Shown: piece by piece, positions 1 to 7,969 of the stretch | Layout: each line of letters starts with the position of its first letter | Numbering within the stretch: the stretch's first letter is position 1 | From: JBBQYA01 sp038209155 | Lineage (GTDB): Bacteria; Bacteroidota; Bacteroidia; Sphingobacteriales; Sphingobacteriaceae | Length of the DNA stretch: 64,000 nt | NCBI GenBank assembly: GCA_038209155.1 | Contig: JBBQYA010000001.1 | Coordinates: forward strand, 19,499 to 83,498 | Direction of reading: 5' to 3' | Notes under the pieces: generated by a model | What the model saw: only the letters and a program-made list of their open reading frames with translations | Databases searched by the model: none | Told to the model about the DNA's origin: nothing | Position numbers and translations under genes: made by a program

Positions 1-291
1 TACATAATGCACAAACTGACGATATTCGTTGTTTGTAACTTCGGTTTCGTCCATATAAAATGCACTAATCGTTATTTGGCGGTTTTGAGATGTCATGGAA
101 TAAGCAATGTCCTGATCAGACTGACCGAACAAGAAACTTCCCGATGGCACATAGACCATTCCATAAGGAGTTACGGATTTAAAAGGCTTTCTGCCTTGTA
201 CTCCGATTAGTTCTCCGTTTCCAGAATTTAGCCCGCAGCTTGAAAAAAACAATGCTGTTGCGGATAGTAATGTCAAAATATAACGATTCAT
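1..291 (-). CDS. gldK: GldK/PorK gliding motility and type IX secretion lipoprotein, N-terminal part only
   Basis: The first 97 codons of a minus-strand gene that runs off the window start. The translation begins MNRYILTLLSATALFFSSCG: a lipoprotein signal with the lipobox cysteine at residue 19. It is followed by a formylglycine-generating-enzyme (SUMF1-like) beginning, with MVYVPSGSF at about residues 47-55 and MDETEVTNNEYRQF at about 79-92. This architecture and sequence match GldK/PorK, the outer-membrane lipoprotein that forms the periplasmic ring of the type IX secretion system with GldN/PorN. The gene lies downstream of porP/sprF on the same strand, the usual porP-gldK-gldL-gldM-gldN order, so gldL-M-N are expected outside the window. 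Only the N-terminus is visible, so completeness cannot be judged. Confidence 0.88.
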   Translation of the reverse strand, partial: MNRYILTLLSATALFFSSCGLNSGNGELIGVQGRKPFKSVTPYGMVYVPSGSFLFGQSDQDIAYSMTSQNRQITISAFYMDETEVTNNEYRQFVHYV

Positions 292-511
292 ATTGATGTT
301 TTTATAAAAAAATCTTTGTTTAAACCCATTAATTCGAGGCATTTTCAAAATAAAATATAAGCCTAAAGTAATTTTTTTTCTATTATTTCTATAATATTTA
401 ATTTTTTACTGATTTAGAGGATATTTTGTTTCCAATATTTTAAAATATTTTTTTTGTAAAGAAACATTTTTTTCAAGAAACGATCCTAATAATAAGTTAT
501 TGCTATAGTTT

Positions 512-1447
512 TTACAGAAATCTTGGTGTTTTGATAATAATATCAGACTTAATTCTTGGCAATACAAATAAGTCATATCCAAGTGTGATTTCATGACTAC
601 CATTATTATATGCACTAAGTCCAGATACATTAATATCGTACGAATATCCAAGTCTTATACTTTCTGTAATATTAAGTCCAATTAAGGCACTAATTGCGTC
701 GGATGAACGATAGGAAACACCTGCCCAATATTTCTGACGTAGGAAAACATTGGTGTTCAACTCAAATTGAGCTTGGTTCTGAACCTTGATTAAAACCGAT
801 GGTCTGATTTCTACATTAGCGGATAGTGGATAAATATAACCTCCTGTTAGGTAAATATGTCTCGCTAATCGAGAGTCAGTTTCTGATGTGGGAGTAGCTA
901 ATTTTATTCTGCTTGCATTAATATGAGTAGTAGATAATCCAACATAAAAATTTTCTGCATTATAATATAATCCTAAGCCTGCATCTAAACCAATAGAATT
1001 CTCATTAGAAATTGGAATTCTTGTGTCAGTAGGGTCTACTGCTCTAAGTTGGCTTCCATCTAACGAATTTTGAACCATACCCAATGAAACACCTGCGCTC
1101 AAAGTACCATTTGGCAATTCGTATTTATAGGCATAGTCTGCCATAAAGGATAAGGAATTAGAAAATCCTATATTATCATTAATAATATGAAAACCTATTC
1201 CACTACTTATAGACTCAAAAGGCTTATGAACACTTATAGTTTGGGTTTCTGGACTGCCTTCTAATCCGACCCACTGATACCTAGTTAAAGCAAATATGCT
1301 AATCGATTCTTTACTACCAGCTACTGCTGGGTTCAGAACTAAATTATTAAACATAAATTGAGTATACTGAGGATCTTGTTGAGCCTGAGATGTTAAATTA
1401 AAAAGGAGGCAGAAAGAAATTAGAAATAGTGTAAAATTTAACTTCAT
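512..1447 (-). CDS. porP: PorP/SprF family type IX secretion system outer membrane protein
   Basis: 311 residues with a signal peptide (about 1-22, ending SQAQ). Next comes the family signature QDPQYTQFMFNNLVLNPAVA at about residues 24-43, which recurs across PorP/SprF proteins, and then a repetitive beta-rich region consistent with an outer-membrane barrel of about 14 strands. PorP/SprF proteins work with the type IX secretion apparatus; some tether type B cargo or the PorE/GldK assembly at the surface. The gene is 220 bp upstream of gldK on the same strand, which supports the core PorP rather than a cargo-dedicated SprF paralogue, although the family has many paralogues. The ATG is preceded by an AT-rich stretch without a Shine-Dalgarno sequence. 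Confidence 0.9.
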   Translation of the reverse strand: MKLNFTLFLISFCLLFNLTSQAQQDPQYTQFMFNNLVLNPAVAGSKESISIFALTRYQWVGLEGSPETQTISVHKPFESISSGIGFHIINDNIGFSNSLSFMADYAYKYELPNGTLSAGVSLGMVQNSLDGSQLRAVDPTDTRIPISNENSIGLDAGLGLYYNAENFYVGLSTTHINASRIKLATPTSETDSRLARHIYLTGGYIYPLSANVEIRPSVLIKVQNQAQFELNTNVFLRQKYWAGVSYRSSDAISALIGLNITESIRLGYSYDINVSGLSAYNNGSHEITLGYDLFVLPRIKSDIIIKTPRFL

Positions 1448-1588
1448 ATAATATTAAAACTGAATTGTAAATGAAAAAAATGAATATGTAAATTAAAAAT
1501 TGTTAACGAAAATTAAATTTCAGAACGCTATATTAATCCTTTAAATTCAATTTTACAAATAATTGATACAAATGATCTTATTTCATTA

Positions 1589-2347
1589 TCACTTATTTAC
1601 TTGTTTCACATATTCTTCTATAGCCATGGTCATGGAAGGGATTTTTGGCATAGGAGCCTCGATATCAAGATTTAAGCCTGCATTTAAAACGGCTTTATGG
1701 GTAGTTGAGCCAAAGGCTGCAATACGGGTATTATTTTGGCTAAAATTTGGAAAATTTAAATACAAAGATTTTATTCCAGATGGACTAAAGAAAGCGATCA
1801 CATCGTAATTTACTTCTGCTAAATCAGAAAGATCGCTACAAACTGTTTTATAGATAATTGCTTCTGCAAATTCAAAACCATTTTCTGACAAAAATTTAGT
1901 AACATCTACTTGGCGAACATCTGAGCAAGGAAACAAAAATTTTTCGGTTTTATGCTTTTTCAGAATTTCTAAAAGTTCTGGCATGGTTTGATTCCCAAAA
2001 AATATTTTTCGTTTTCTGAACTGTACATATTTTTGCAAATACATGGCCGTAGATTCTGTAATACAAAAATATTTCATCGAAGTAGGCACTTCAAACCTCA
2101 TTTCATTGCAAATTCTAAAATAATGATCGATTGAATTTCTACTGTTGAAAATTACAGCTGTAAAATCTCCAGGATGAATTTTATCTTTCCTAAAATCTTT
2201 TGCAGCAATTCCTTCTACATGAATAAATGGGCGAAAATCAACCTTTAAATTAAATTTTTTTGCCAAATCGTAATAGGGTGATTTGTCCGTGTCGGGCTTT
2301 GGCTGGGTAATTAAGATACTTTTTACTTTTCCTTTGTAGACAGGCAT
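1589..2347 (-). CDS. hemD: Uroporphyrinogen-III synthase (HemD family)
   Basis: 252 residues from the ATG at 2347; a TTG 21 bp further upstream (2368) is also in frame. It has the two-lobed HemD layout: an N-terminal strand with SILITQPKPD, FTAVIFNSRNSIDHYF near residues 88-103, and a C-terminal lobe with YDVIAFFSPSGIKSL and RIAAFGSTTHKAVLNAG, where the conserved SPSG and the glycine/threonine turns that hold the tetrapyrrole are visible. It cyclises hydroxymethylbilane to uroporphyrinogen III in the cytoplasm. Sequence identity in this family is always low, so the call rests on these motifs and on length. It sits between porP and the DUF4271 gene on the same strand. The heme chaperone gene hemW is 2.9 kb away, in the opposite orientation. 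Confidence 0.85.
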   Translation of the reverse strand: MPVYKGKVKSILITQPKPDTDKSPYYDLAKKFNLKVDFRPFIHVEGIAAKDFRKDKIHPGDFTAVIFNSRNSIDHYFRICNEMRFEVPTSMKYFCITESTAMYLQKYVQFRKRKIFFGNQTMPELLEILKKHKTEKFLFPCSDVRQVDVTKFLSENGFEFAEAIIYKTVCSDLSDLAEVNYDVIAFFSPSGIKSLYLNFPNFSQNNTRIAAFGSTTHKAVLNAGLNLDIEAPMPKIPSMTMAIEEYVKQVNK

Positions 2348-2385
2348 AGAAAATTTAACGTCAATCAATACTTGCTTGAAAAATT

Positions 2386-3435
2386 TTACCTAAATACTTT
2401 TACAAATAATAGTATAGGCAATATTTCCAGCGTGCAAAGATAAATAATTAAATACACTATTGGCAATCTAAAATTGGAAAGAATGAAAATCGCTGCTCGT
2501 ACTAATTGATATATAAATAATATAGCCACTAAAATTGTGAAAATTATGGGCATATAAACAGATATGTTGCTTGGAGCATATGTGTAAATCAATAATAATG
2601 GAATGAAAATTAAACTAAAAAGAGTGTTTACAATATTAATTACCATTAAATATGAATTTATTGGCTTTTCGGTTTCAAACAAAATTCCTGAAACTTTTAA
2701 TACCAACACTTTACCTAAATAATAAATGGATAAAATAATTATAAAATAAACGAAGCGGCTAAATTGTTGATATCCAATATTCCATTGATAATAATTACTT
2801 ATGTTGTAAAGTAATAAGCCTCCAGAAAGCAAGAAAAGTAAAAACAGAAATAGTGTAGAAATCGAATAAATAATGCTATCATCTCTGGATACTTGGGTTA
2901 TGGTTCTATCTTTTAAAAAACCAGCAGTAAGTAATTCATAGTTTTTATTGAAAGCCTTGGTAATGAAAATTACGAGTGCGGCCATAAATAAAAACAAAAA
3001 AGTTATCCAATCCGATTTTTTTGGTCTTTCAACGTGCAAATTAGGATTTCCAGAACGATCAATCTTCTTAGGTAATCTTGTATAATCGTAAGAATCGTTT
3101 CTGAATTGCTCAAAGTATTTATCTCTAAATCTTTCTTTTACGGTAAACACTGAATCAGCGCCTGTCAAGTAAGTTAGATCGTACTGGATATTGCTGGAAT
3201 CTACACTATTTGAATCTAAGATGGAAGGTAAAAAATTTGAGGCTGATTTTTTGGCTTTAATTGATTTTATGGATGTTGGAATACTTTCTATAGTTACAGA
3301 TTTTACTTCTGATTTAATTAAGGTATCAAAATCAAAAGCAGGAGGTCCAATAATTGTAGTATCCTGATTAAATATTGCACAAGATATTGAAACAGAAACA
3401 AATAAGAGAAAAATTGTAAAAAAAATCTTATTCAT
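2386..3435 (-). CDS. DUF4271 family integral membrane protein
   Basis: 349 residues from the ATG at 3435 (a TTG codon immediately precedes it in frame). It has an N-terminal signal-like segment (about 1-20, with a possible lipobox ISC), a polar Ser/Asp-rich stretch to about residue 135, one membrane helix at about 140-160, then five to six hydrophobic helices from about 185 to the C-terminus. This polar-then-polytopic layout matches DUF4271, a family restricted to Bacteroidota with no assigned biochemical role, usually found directly beside hemD as here. The position, 38 bp upstream of hemD and just after a BamA-like gene, suggests co-transcription. A role in envelope biogenesis or secretion is possible but is only inferred from the neighbours. 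Confidence 0.8.
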   Translation of the reverse strand: MNKIFFTIFLLFVSVSISCAIFNQDTTIIGPPAFDFDTLIKSEVKSVTIESIPTSIKSIKAKKSASNFLPSILDSNSVDSSNIQYDLTYLTGADSVFTVKERFRDKYFEQFRNDSYDYTRLPKKIDRSGNPNLHVERPKKSDWITFLFLFMAALVIFITKAFNKNYELLTAGFLKDRTITQVSRDDSIIYSISTLFLFLLFLLSGGLLLYNISNYYQWNIGYQQFSRFVYFIIILSIYYLGKVLVLKVSGILFETEKPINSYLMVINIVNTLFSLIFIPLLLIYTYAPSNISVYMPIIFTILVAILFIYQLVRAAIFILSNFRLPIVYLIIYLCTLEILPILLFVKVFR

Positions 3436-3446
3436 CAATAGTAAAT

Positions 3447-5183
3447 TCAGAAATAACTAATAAGCCCAAAATGGATTTTTCCTGTTTGCAAACTTAATGG
3501 AATTTTTGCTTGTTTGCCTAAAGCATAACTTAAAGAAAATATTCCTGCTTTGGTTTGGAAACTAATTCCACTGCCTATAGAATATAAAAACCTAGATATT
3601 TGCTGATTTCTACTGAAATTTTCAAAATAAGCAGGGCTCACAAAACCAAAAAGAAAAGAATTCTGCTCTAATAAATATCTATATTCTAAAGTTCCAATTA
3701 TAAATGCATTTGTTGGTATTGATAGTTCATCAAATCCTCTCAAATCCCTATTTCCACCTATTCTAAATAATTCATTTTCAAATATTTGTTCTGAAATCAA
3801 AAAACCATTGTTTAAGCCCAATCTAAGTGTACTTCGCCTACCAAGTGGAGTGTAATAATCGGTATTTAAGGTAATTAAATACTGACTGGTTTCTAATTTT
3901 AAGGTATCGTATAAAATGGACGGCAGATCTCCATTTTTCTTTATTTTTTTATTACCAACAGAAACAGAAGAGTTTAAAGTGATCCCCTTTCTTGGATTTA
4001 GCCGATAATCAAGATTTTCTATTCGGACCGAAATACCATAAGCAGTGTAGTTAACATCAGCAAAAACAGGTAAACTCTGTAAATTTTTGTATTGAGAAGT
4101 AGAAAGAAGGGAAGAATTTTTTGATCGCACAAAAACTTTTACATAATTGCCCCCCGACAATAAATATTGAAATCCTAATTCCCTAATTAGGTCCAAAAAC
4201 AAAGTATCTCGTTTAAAAATTTCCAGTCTAGCATCAATACCTAGAGGAAGCCGAAATAAGTATGGATAAACAACATTTAACTTTATTTCTTGTGATTGAT
4301 CGGGTTGAAATTTTGCAGTAATATCTAATAACTCTGCCTGTTTAAATGCATTTAATAATTTTAGTCTTACATCTCCAGTCAGTATTAAATTACTTTTCCC
4401 AACATTTTCGTTTTGCAAAAAACCAATAATTCCGTCAAATTGGTTTGCGTTCTGTTTTTCTGGAAATAAATTTATTTTTACTTTGTCTTGTATAAAAATC
4501 AGTTCTGCATCTCTTTTTTGTTTTAGAAATGAAAGTTCTGAAACTCGAGACCGAATAGCATTAATCAAATTTTGATTGTAAATGTCTCCTTTCTTAATTC
4601 CAATGTATGATTCTAAATAGGTATTTGAAATTACCTTTTCGCCTATCAGTCTTACTGTATCAATCCTAAATAAATCTCTTTTTTCTATTTGAATAACGGC
4701 AGAAACTTTATTTTGAGAAATTTGCACACTGTCCAAATGAATGCTTGCAAATGGAAAACCATGGTTTTCATAATAAGAAAGAAGTTTGATTGTTAATTTT
4801 TCATAGTTGGCAAAACTAAACGGTTTATTTTGAAAGAATTTTGTCTTGAAACCGCTTAATCTAATTGCATCTTGACTTAAATTACCTTTACCAATTGATA
4901 TCCATTTGTATTTATCACCAATCGAAATAAAAACTGTTTTTAAATAATTATCGGTTTTGGTTGAGTCGATATTTATGCTTGGAAACCCTGCAACCTGATA
5001 TCTGTAAATGATTGATAAAATTTCTTCTTCTCGCTTGAGAGAATCATCAAAAGTAGTTTCTGATTTTAATTTTAAAAAAAACGTTGGATCGCAACAGAAT
5101 TCCGTTTTTAACAAAAATTTTTTTTGTGCAAAAGTACTCCACGAAGAAAACATGAAACAGAATATTAGAATCCTAAACAACAT
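3447..5183 (-). CDS. BamA/TamA (Omp85) family outer membrane protein
   Basis: 578 residues with a signal peptide (1-19, ending TFA-Q). The N-terminal half contains at least one POTRA-like module, with FRIDTVRLIGEKVISNTYLE followed by a KKGDIYNQ segment near residues 175-215. The C-terminal half is a beta barrel that ends in an aromatic residue (LISYF), as in outer-membrane barrels. The sequence RIGGNRDLRGFDE near residue 474 matches the conserved Omp85 strand segment that carries the RGF motif. Omp85 proteins insert or translocate proteins across the outer membrane. This one is shorter than BamA (usually about 750-900 residues), so it is probably a TamA-like or accessory homologue. It is 12 bp upstream of the DUF4271 gene on the same strand and divergent from hemW. 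Confidence 0.85.
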   Translation of the reverse strand: MLFRILIFCFMFSSWSTFAQKKFLLKTEFCCDPTFFLKLKSETTFDDSLKREEEILSIIYRYQVAGFPSINIDSTKTDNYLKTVFISIGDKYKWISIGKGNLSQDAIRLSGFKTKFFQNKPFSFANYEKLTIKLLSYYENHGFPFASIHLDSVQISQNKVSAVIQIEKRDLFRIDTVRLIGEKVISNTYLESYIGIKKGDIYNQNLINAIRSRVSELSFLKQKRDAELIFIQDKVKINLFPEKQNANQFDGIIGFLQNENVGKSNLILTGDVRLKLLNAFKQAELLDITAKFQPDQSQEIKLNVVYPYLFRLPLGIDARLEIFKRDTLFLDLIRELGFQYLLSGGNYVKVFVRSKNSSLLSTSQYKNLQSLPVFADVNYTAYGISVRIENLDYRLNPRKGITLNSSVSVGNKKIKKNGDLPSILYDTLKLETSQYLITLNTDYYTPLGRRSTLRLGLNNGFLISEQIFENELFRIGGNRDLRGFDELSIPTNAFIIGTLEYRYLLEQNSFLFGFVSPAYFENFSRNQQISRFLYSIGSGISFQTKAGIFSLSYALGKQAKIPLSLQTGKIHFGLISYF

Positions 5184-5224
5184 ATTATAAATACAAAGGA
5201 TTAATATTTACTAATGCTAATGTA

Positions 5225-5232
5225 TACTTTTG
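5225..5232 (+). promoter_or_regulatory. Bacteroidota -7 promoter element (TACTTTTG) for hemW
   Basis: TACTTTTG fits the Bacteroidota -7 consensus TAnnTTTG exactly and ends 4 bp before the hemW ATG at 5237. Initiation a few bases downstream would give a leaderless or nearly leaderless message. No clear -33 TTG was found at the usual spacing, so the assignment rests on the -7 element alone. Confidence 0.4.
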
Positions 5233-5236
5233 ACCC

Positions 5237-6364
5237 ATGGCTGGAATTTATTTGCATATACCTTTTTGTAAAAAAGCTTGTCATTACTGTGATTTTCATT
5301 TTTCTACTTCGCTTAAAAACAGATACGAGATGGCGAATGCTTTAGTATCGGAGTTAAAAATGCAAAAAGATTATTTGGGTAAAGAATCAATAGGAAGTAT
5401 TTATTTTGGAGGTGGAACTCCCTCTGTTTTTTCTGCTGATCAAATTCAACTTATTTTAGATGCTATTTATTCCCACTTCAACGTAGAAAATGTTGTAGAA
5501 ATTACATTAGAAGCTAATCCGGATGATTTGACCAAAGAATACTTAAAAGAATTAAAAACCACCCATGTTAATAGATTAAGTGTTGGAATTCAATCTTTTT
5601 ATGATGAAGATTTAAATTGGATGAATCGGGCACATACTGCAAAAGAAGGTTTAGAAGCTATAAAACGATCTCAAGATGTTGGATTATCGAATATTACAAC
5701 AGATTTAATTTATGGATTTCAATTATTAACAGATAAAAAGTGGTTATTTAATTTAGAACAGATAAATAATCTTCAAATCAATCATCTTTCTTGTTATAAC
5801 TTGACTGTTGAAAAAGGTACAGCTCTTCAAAATCAAATAAAAAAAGGTCAATCCAAAGCACTAATAGATGAAGATGGAGCAAGACAATTTGAAATAGGAT
5901 TGGACTATTTAACAAAAAATAATTTTGAGCAATATGAAATTTCAAGTTTTTGCAAAGAACATCATTACTCAAAACATAATTCTAATTATTGGAAAGGGAT
6001 TTCCTATTTAGGAATTGGCCCATCAGCCCACTCTTTTAATGGAAAAGAAAGACAATGGAATATCGCAAATAATAATAAATATTTAGAATCAATAAATTTA
6101 TTAAAAGTGCCATTTGAATTTGAAAAACTAACTATTTCTCAACAATTTAATGAATATATCATGTTGGGATTAAGAACAAAATGGGGAATTAATTTAAATG
6201 AAATTAATGAAAAGTTTGGAAATGAAATATTTAATCAACTTAAAAAAGAATCCAAATCCTATTTAAATAATGGTTTGATTCTAGAGAAAAACGATATTCT
6301 AAGTTTAAGCAAAAAAGGAAAATTATTAGCGGATCAAATAGCTTCTGATTTATTTATTATTTAA
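5237..6364 (+). CDS. hemW: HemW, radical SAM family heme chaperone
   Basis: 375 residues. The N-terminus GIYLHIPFCKKACHYCDF carries the radical SAM CxxxCxxC cluster motif (Cys11, Cys15, Cys18) in the form typical of HemW/HemN-like proteins. IYFGGGTPS near residue 55 is the SAM-binding glycine motif, and SVGIQSFYDEDLNWMNRAHT is the conserved strand of the barrel. The length of about 375 and the absence of the longer HemN N-terminus favour HemW, a heme chaperone, over oxygen-independent coproporphyrinogen oxidase. It heads a plus-strand group with the cyclase (9 bp gap) and SDR genes. It is divergent from the BamA-like gene, with a near-leaderless promoter element just before its ATG. Confidence 0.92.
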   Translation: MAGIYLHIPFCKKACHYCDFHFSTSLKNRYEMANALVSELKMQKDYLGKESIGSIYFGGGTPSVFSADQIQLILDAIYSHFNVENVVEITLEANPDDLTKEYLKELKTTHVNRLSVGIQSFYDEDLNWMNRAHTAKEGLEAIKRSQDVGLSNITTDLIYGFQLLTDKKWLFNLEQINNLQINHLSCYNLTVEKGTALQNQIKKGQSKALIDEDGARQFEIGLDYLTKNNFEQYEISSFCKEHHYSKHNSNYWKGISYLGIGPSAHSFNGKERQWNIANNNKYLESINLLKVPFEFEKLTISQQFNEYIMLGLRTKWGINLNEINEKFGNEIFNQLKKESKSYLNNGLILEKNDILSLSKKGKLLADQIASDLFII

Positions 6365-6373
6365 TTTTTATTT

Positions 6374-7123
6374 ATGATTCTAACATTCGATTACAAAGAA
6401 AAACAATTTAGTTTTGATAGTAATAAACCATTAGACATTTCTATTCCGATGAATTCTGGAATCAAAAATCCAAATGCATTTTATATTCCAGAACCTGAAT
6501 TTTCACCATTAAAAGTTGGAAATTTTGTTGGTTCAATTATAAAAGGAGGAAGTGCAAATTGTGAGAAATTAATAATTTATCCTCATGGAAATGGTACTCA
6601 TACAGAATGTATTGGTCATATTTCGATAGAAAAAAACACAATCAACAAAAGCTTAAAAACCTTTTTATTTAAAGCTGAATTAATTTCTATAGAACCTTTT
6701 TTAATGATAAATGGGGATTTAATTATTTTAAAAGAACAGGTTGAAGAATTAATTAAAAATTTAAAATGTGATGCATTAGTTATTCGAACTTTACCAAATG
6801 ATGAAAATAAATTTGGGAAAAATTACTCAGGAAAAAATCCAGCCTATCTACATAGAAATGCAGCAAAATATATTCGAGAATCGGGAATCAAACATTTATT
6901 GTTGGATTTACCATCAGTAGATAGAGAAGAAGATCATGGAGAATTACTAGCACACCATCAATTTTGGAATTACCCAGAAGAAAAAGAATCAGATAAAACA
7001 ATTACCGAATTAATATTTGTTTCTGATGAAATACAAGATGGTAGTTATTTATTAAATCTTCAAATTGCAAGTTTAGAATCAGATGCAAGTCCTTCTAAAC
7101 CAATATTATATTTATTACAATGA
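6374..7123 (+). CDS. Cyclase family protein (kynurenine formamidase-like metal hydrolase)
   Basis: 249 residues. The motif HGNGTHTECIGH at residues 71-82 corresponds to the metal-binding HxGTHxDxPxH signature of the cyclase/kynurenine formamidase family, with His71, His76 and His82 kept, Glu in place of Asp and the proline missing. Further conserved-looking segments are LLLDLPSVDREEDHGELLAHH (about 176-196), which holds the second His/Glu cluster. Family members hydrolyse N-formylkynurenine or act on isatin and related amides; the substrate here cannot be read from sequence, and no kynurenine genes are nearby. It starts 9 bp after hemW and overlaps the SDR start by 4 bp (ATGA), so it is translationally coupled. 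Confidence 0.8.
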   Translation: MILTFDYKEKQFSFDSNKPLDISIPMNSGIKNPNAFYIPEPEFSPLKVGNFVGSIIKGGSANCEKLIIYPHGNGTHTECIGHISIEKNTINKSLKTFLFKAELISIEPFLMINGDLIILKEQVEELIKNLKCDALVIRTLPNDENKFGKNYSGKNPAYLHRNAAKYIRESGIKHLLLDLPSVDREEDHGELLAHHQFWNYPEEKESDKTITELIFVSDEIQDGSYLLNLQIASLESDASPSKPILYLLQ

Positions 7124-7917
7124 ATGAATTTTTTAAAAATAAAATAGTTTGGATTACAGGTGCTTCTTCTGGCATTGGAGAGGCTTTGGTAATTGAATTG
7201 AATAGATTAGGGGCAAAATTAATTATATCATCAAGAAATAGAGAAGCACTTTATAAAGTAAAAAACAAATGCCAAAAAATTGTAGATGTACATGTGCATC
7301 CCTTAGATTTAGAAAATTACACTCTTTTAGAAAATAAAACCCAAGAAGCACTGAAAATATTTGGGAAAATAGATATAATAGTTCACTCTGGAGGGCTGAG
7401 CCAAAGAGCAACCGCAATGGAAACCACCTTAGAAACCAATAAAAAAATTATGGATATTAATTTTTTTGGAACTATAGCCATTACACATTCATTATTACCT
7501 TCTATGCTGAAAAATAATTCAGGGCAAATTGTAGTAATAAGTAGTTTGGTTGGTAAATTCGGAACTCCCAAGAGATCTGCATATTCTGCGTCAAAACATG
7601 CATTACACGGTTATTTCGATTCTTTGCGAGCAGAAATTTATGTAAGTAATGTTTCCATTACGATTGTCTGTCCAGGTTTTATAAAAACTAAACTTTCATT
7701 TAACGCACTTTTAGGAGATGGGCAATTGCAAAACAAAATGGATGATGCACAGGAAAATGGAATGCTACCAGAAGATTGTGCAAAAAGAATTTTAATTGCA
7801 GTTCAATTAAAAAAACAAGAAGTTTATATCGGTGGAAAAGAAGTTTATGGCGTTTATCTGAAACGATTTTTTCCATATTGGTTTTCTAAAATTGTAAGAA
7901 AAGCAAGGGTTGTTTGA
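7120..7917 (+). CDS. Short-chain dehydrogenase/reductase (SDR) family oxidoreductase
   Basis: 265 residues with the classical SDR plan: the nucleotide-binding motif TGASSGIG at residues 13-20, NFFGT (about 114-118), the catalytic Ser142 in VVISSLVG, and Tyr155-x-x-x-Lys159 in YSASK. It is a cytoplasmic or membrane-peripheral NAD(P)H-dependent oxidoreductase. The extended C-terminus (FPYWFSKIVRKARVV) resembles DHRS7-type SDRs. The start overlaps the cyclase stop by 4 bp. Substrate unknown. Confidence 0.9.
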   Translation: MNEFFKNKIVWITGASSGIGEALVIELNRLGAKLIISSRNREALYKVKNKCQKIVDVHVHPLDLENYTLLENKTQEALKIFGKIDIIVHSGGLSQRATAMETTLETNKKIMDINFFGTIAITHSLLPSMLKNNSGQIVVISSLVGKFGTPKRSAYSASKHALHGYFDSLRAEIYVSNVSITIVCPGFIKTKLSFNALLGDGQLQNKMDDAQENGMLPEDCAKRILIAVQLKKQEVYIGGKEVYGVYLKRFFPYWFSKIVRKARVV

Positions 7918-7920
7918 AAA

Positions 7921-7952
7921 AAAAAGTCCTGAATTCTATTTCAGGACTTTTT
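7921..7952. terminator. Bidirectional rho-independent terminator between convergent genes
   Basis: A perfect 13-bp inverted repeat (AAAAAGTCCTGAA at 7921-7933 and its complement at 7940-7952) with a 6-nt loop. The A-run on one side and T-run on the other let it work in both directions. It lies 3 bp after the SDR stop and 17 bp beyond the 3' end of the convergent monooxygenase-like gene, as expected for a shared terminator. Confidence 0.85.
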
Positions 7953-7969
7953 TAAATAATCTACTAAAT

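Noticed and set aside
7..210. Plus-strand reading frame of 67 codons at the window start
   Set aside because: It lies antisense to the gldK start, which has a clear lipoprotein signal and family sequence. The plus frame has no domain or promoter.
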